Shown here: positions 60,288 to 64,000 of the stretch, in pieces
How positions within the stretch are numbered: position 1 is the first letter of the stretch
How the letters are laid out: each line of letters starts with the position of its first letter
From: Acorus gramineus
Lineage: Eukaryota > Streptophyta > Magnoliopsida > Acorales > Acoraceae
Assembly: GCA_030737835.1 (NCBI GenBank)
Contig: CM060856.1
Location: 11,770,217-11,834,216 of the forward strand
Direction of reading: 5' to 3'
DNA length: 64,000 nt
Translations under genes and position numbers: made by a program
Notes under the pieces: model-generated
Seen by the model: only the letters and a program-made list of their open reading frames with translations
The model's database searches: none
Told to the model about the DNA's origin: nothing

Positions 60288-61642
60288 ATGTTGGACTCTA
60301 GTGTCACCAATCCACCATTCCTCCATCACTATGGAGCATTCTTCCACAACACCCCCAAGGCTAGTAGCAGCAATGGCTCCTCCTCGCCTCGGGGAGTCAT
60401 CGGGGAATGTGACCTCCCCATAATAGACCTCAGCATGCTGAGGAGCGCCATCGAAGGAGAGAGAAAGGCTTGCATTGAGGCCATCGCAAAGGCCTCTTCG
60501 GAGTGGGGGTTCTTCCAAGTGTTGAACCATGGTGTGAGCCAACAACTGCTGATGGAGATGAGGGGGGAACAAGTGAAGGTGTTTGAGCTTCCGTTCGAGA
60601 AGAAGGTGTCATGTGGGATCTTGAATGACTCTTACAGGTGGGGGAATCCTTTGGCCACGTCTCTCGAGCAGTTCTTGTGGTCTGAGGCCTTCCATGTCCC
60701 TCTCAACAAGATATCTGAGGAGGGATGTGTTCCTTTGGAGTTCAATTCACTAAGGTAGTATTGAAGATCTCTTTTTATTGTAACCACCTTTTCATGTATT
60801 GCCATGATTTGAACTAGATTTTATTAAAACTCATCAGGGAAGCCATGGAGAAGCTTGCAGAGGAGATGTCAAAGCTCGCATGGACTCTTGCAGGGGTATT
60901 AGCAGGGAATCTAGGCCATGCAGGGCAGTCTTTCACAGAGAATTGCGATGGAAGCACGTGTTTTCTTCGCTTGAACAGGTACCCGCCGTGTCCATTCTTA
61001 CCAGAGATCTTCGGACTGATGCCACACACGGACAGCGATTTCCTTACCATACTCTACCAAGATCAGGTTGGTGGACTGCAATTGATGAAGGATTCCAAAT
61101 GGGTGGCTGTGAAACCGAATCCAGATGCTCTCATTGTCAACATTGGAGATCTTTTTCAGGTCAGGCTTGATTTATTTTGATGAAGTTGGTATGGATGATC
61201 TAGTAAGCGTACTTTTTGGGATGGGGTTGATTCAGGTTTGGCCAGTCTCCAACGGGATACTGACTAATGATAATATCACATATTTAGTATGTGAGATTGT
61301 GACAATCTTTGTTACAAAGCAATCTCCTGTTAAAAACTAACCACACCTGATAGAATCCAATCATCGACTAAATAAAAATGACTTGACCATTATGTGTTTT
61401 GAAATGTGAAGGCATGGAGCAATGATGTGTACAAGAGCGTGAAGCACAAGGTGGTGACCAATGAGAGTGTGGAGAGGTACTCCATAGCATATTTTATGTG
61501 CCCATCATATGATTCACTCATTGGGAGCTGCAGAGAGACATCCCTCTACAAACAGTTCACTTTTGGGGAGTTCAGAAGGCAAGTGCAGGAGGATGTCAAG
61601 AAAACCGGCCAAAAAATTGGTCTTCCAAGATTCCTCCTTTAA
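60288..61642 (+). CDS. GA2OX8: Gibberellin 2-beta-dioxygenase, C20-GA type, three exons, 339 aa
   Basis: Fe(II)/2-oxoglutarate oxygenase that 2-beta-hydroxylates gibberellins and so removes them from the active pool; the class III enzymes act on C20 precursors (GA12, GA53). Exons: 60288-60754, 60838-61159, 61412-61642, GT-AG, phases consistent. An N-terminal DIOX_N region (CDLPIIDLSML, ASSEWGFFQVLNHGVS) is followed by the oxygenase core. The iron ligands are His219, Asp221 (HTDSDFLTIL) and His275 (KHKVV), and the 2-oxoglutarate binding pair is Arg285 and Ser287 (RYSIAYF). GLQLMKDSKWVAVKPNPDALIVNIGD is typical. SWRWGNP-like YRWGNPLAT and the length match GA2ox8/GA2ox7 rather than the C19 class, on memory of the subgroups. 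Cytosolic, intact. Confidence 0.92.
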
Positions 61643-62353
61643 AAGACTGTAATTAAAAAATACTAAATAACTACTACCCAAATCATACCCACTTCATGCT
61701 CTTTGCAGTTGGATCTATAATTTATTGTGCACATAGAAAATTAAGGGAGAGAAATATATATACAGAGAGATAAATAAAGGAGAGATCAATGGAGGCAGCA
61801 GAGGCCCTAAATTTTTTTGCTGCTGTTTATGTATTTCAATGAATCATTAATTTCTACATTTTGTTCAATATATGCATGTCTGAATCATGGTTGAAATGTA
61901 ATCTCATTAGCTTTTCTGAAACTAAGAGAGAAGTTTCAAATCTCTCATTTGTTTGTTGTATCTCAAACTCCCAACGGGTTTAAATAAATGAAATCAAGAT
62001 TCAATCAGCTGAGCAAAAGAAAATATTTCCATCACATTTAGAGAGACCAGAGCCGAAATTCCATCCATCAGCAATTTTCAAGAATGAAAGAAACAGACTC
62101 GCATTATTGAATTTGAATGACATAGTTTCACACTGTCAAAAAAAAAATTGCTGAATGACATGGATTTATTTCAGAATTTATGTTCAGATTGTACCCACCT
62201 ACAAAATTAATTACAGTAAAGGCTAATCAGATTCCATGTACGTGTATATATACAACAGCGAAAATCAGGCCCACCTCATCATACCTGATTAAATTTGAAT
62301 CTGAGAGGGCTCTGCCAATTAGTGGTATTATGCAATGTTGAAGGCCATAAAAC
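61643..62353. other. Convergent 3' flanks
   Basis: Holds the 3' UTR of GA2ox (plus) and of the minus-strand gene beyond; no gene of its own seen. Confidence 0.5.
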
Positions 62354-62827
62354 TCAATCAAGGAACAAGGCAATCTGTTCTTTAAGGCTGCTTTTCTTCT
62401 TCTTCGGTGCAGCAACCAGTTGTTCTCTTCCCAAATCTACACTTTGAATCACTCGTTTACTATTCAATTCACATTCCAACCGAATATCCTCTGTAAGTGA
62501 TTTGGGTTTTGCCTCGTTAACTGGTGGTATCTTGAGCAATGGACCCAAAAGAAGATCCAACATGTCTTGTGCACCATCGCCTGTTTTGCTTGGGTTAGAG
62601 GAAGCAACAGGGCTTGGTGGGTTCTCATGCTCCTTCCCACTGGTCTCAGCTGGACCACCATGTATGACTGTTGTACATCTGGATGGTCCTGAGAAGCTTT
62701 TATGTTCTTGTATAGATCCTCCTAACCTAATTTTGTCAAGAACTGATTTGATGGGAGATACAGGCTTTGATTTGTAGCATGTTGTGTCTTCCTGTTGATG
62801 CCGCTTCTCCTCATCAGCCTTCACATA
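62354..62827 (-). CDS. Last exon of an unrecognised gene, continues past the window
   Basis: An open frame of 157 codons with a stop at 62354, preceded on the minus strand by a good acceptor (GGTGCAG at 62828-62834). It has no in-frame ATG suited to be a start, so it is a terminal exon. The product is hydrophilic and probably disordered: Lys/Glu-rich start (KADEEKRHQQED), SPIKSVLDKIRL, a leucine-rich helix (DMLDLLLGPLLKIP), then a basic stretch (APKKKKSSLKEQIALFLD) at the end. I recognise no domain. Upstream exons must lie beyond 64000 or in the unresolved part of 62.9-63.7 kb. Confidence 0.65.
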   Translation of the reverse strand, partial: YVKADEEKRHQQEDTTCYKSKPVSPIKSVLDKIRLGGSIQEHKSFSGPSRCTTVIHGGPAETSGKEHENPPSPVASSNPSKTGDGAQDMLDLLLGPLLKIPPVNEAKPKSLTEDIRLECELNSKRVIQSVDLGREQLVAAPKKKKSSLKEQIALFLD

Positions 62828-62834
62828 CTGCACC

Positions 62835-63751
62835 AGTTATATGGAGGGGATACTTAAAGATTCCCATGGAGCAAGTTCTATTGCATAGTAATGTCATAAT
62901 AGCAACGAAGAAAGGGTAACTCATTAAGTTTTTGCTAGTTATTTGGAATTAGTTGGGTGCTCAGTTAAACGCTTACTGACATAAAATCACCATCCTGTTT
63001 TATAAATATGTCGGAGAAACATAACTCTTGAGAAGGCTCAGCTTTAAGGATATGCACATCCACAAGTACAAGGTGCTAAGTTTCTGTCCTCAATCCCTAG
63101 GATAAATACACACACATTTACCACCCTTGATTTTGCTGAAACTTCAAAAGATATTTAGTTCTTTTCACATTTGAACTGCCAACGTCAATTTTTTAACTAA
63201 TCCTCAATAGTCATGGATCTAGTGAGGAAATTATCATGAACCCATTAACCCACTGGCCACTACAGAATCACCCCATGCACAAACATATATTTAGTAACCA
63301 AAAAAGACTAACTGAAGGGATCTGCTCTGGTTTTCAAATAAAAGACACCGTCTGTGTATGGTCAGCTTAAGCCTCACTTAAGCCCCCAGTCAATTCCAGA
63401 GCTTCAACTAACCCATTGCAACTAAACTAAATTGTGTCTTAAAAGCTCACCCTGTAGCCTTCAGTTTTAACCATCTAATCTTTTTTTAACATTTTATGGT
63501 GCAACACAAGGACTTCACAGGTCCTAGTACTAAACCCTTTCATCTAATCTTTGAAAATAAATGTGTAACTGAAAAAAATTATGGTATGATCAGGTAATGG
63601 GTCGACTGACAAATTATCGATTTCTGACATATTAGAATGACAGCTCAATCCAAACTACCTCCAGGATGATCCATTCAAACCACTGGAATATGTTCTATAA
63701 CTCACTCATATAGGGACAGGGAAACAAAATTATCCAAAGTAAATGCTCCTA
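62835..63751 (-). other. Intron or spacer of the partial gene
   Basis: No exon is recognised on either strand. It is probably the intron upstream of the terminal exon. Confidence 0.4.
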
Positions 63752-63763
63752 ACTCAGGCATTG

Positions 63764-63897
63764 AGTGGGGGCTTGGACCTATAGCTCTATAGTTGAAAAC
63801 ATCATTAGGTAATGAGTTTGAGCCTCATTGTCTAATTGTCTATGATAAACCTTTACATGATGAACCACACCATATTAACCCAAAAAAAAAAAAAAGC
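63764..63897 (+). mobile_element. SINE (family 4) with perfect 12-bp target duplications
   Basis: ACTCAGGCATTG occurs at 63752-63763 and 63898-63909. Between them is a 134-bp insert with a tRNA-like head on the plus strand (A box ATAGCTCTATAGTTG, B box GAGTTTGAGCCTC) and a tail of 14 A. It is shorter than and unrelated to the SINE at 57448-57664. It probably lies in the intron of the partial gene, antisense to it. Confidence 0.9.
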
Positions 63898-64000
63898 ACT
63901 CAGGCATTGTGTGGTTACATGATGAACAAATTTATTATTTTTAAAATTGAAACACATCCATCTATGAGAAATTTGCAAATAAATTAGAAGTATTGGGTAG

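Noticed and set aside
60276-60612. Minus frames over GA2ox exon 1
   Set aside because: Antisense shadows of a well-supported exon.
62502-62777. 91-codon plus frame
   Set aside because: Antisense to the minus terminal exon, which has a proper acceptor and stop.

Overview
The window is nuclear DNA of a flowering plant. The evidence is a set of intron-split genes of plant families (cytokinin dehydrogenase, gibberellin 2-oxidase, thylakoid PsbQ-like proteins, PEX22, coatomer delta), GT-AG introns, AT-rich spacers, a Ty1-copia element primed by initiator Met-tRNA, and many small non-autonomous transposons. The sequence alone does not settle the order or genus.

Layout. 1.5-3.6 kb (-): a complete five-exon cytokinin oxidase/dehydrogenase (538 aa) with a TATA box near 4.29 kb. 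4.5-20.9 kb: a gene-poor repeat region holding a fold-back element, two related TIR elements, a poly(A) retroposon with perfect 13-bp target duplications, and a near-palindromic 1-kb Mutator-type element with a 9-bp target duplication. One weak exon candidate lies at 18.3 kb. 20.9-32.2 kb: three PsbQ-like genes, all (-). One has a predicted plastid leader (PQL3 type). Two are near-identical 128-aa PnsL3-like paralogues inside a 2-2.4 kb segmental duplication, and neither shows a transit peptide. 32.9-39.5 kb: a structurally complete but decayed Copia retrotransposon on the minus strand. 42.5-46.8 kb (+): PEX22, seven coding exons, 262 aa. 49.0-54.9 kb (+): coatomer subunit delta, eleven coding exons, 528 aa, with an intron directly after the ATG. 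55.5-58.4 kb: tandem repeats, a hAT-like element, a SINE with 15-bp target duplications, and a decayed exon. 60.3-61.6 kb (+): a C20-type gibberellin 2-oxidase, 339 aa. 62.4-62.8 kb (-): the last exon of a gene that continues past the right edge. A second, different SINE with perfect 12-bp target duplications lies at 63.8 kb.

The genes do not form a pathway. CKX inactivates cytokinins and GA2ox inactivates gibberellins. PEX22 anchors the peroxisomal ubiquitin-conjugating enzyme PEX4, and delta-COP is a subunit of the COPI coat. The only functionally linked group is the PsbQ-like cluster (thylakoid lumen, PSII or NDH complex). The most unusual features are the leaderless PsbQ-like pair and the diversity of short mobile elements with intact target-site duplications.
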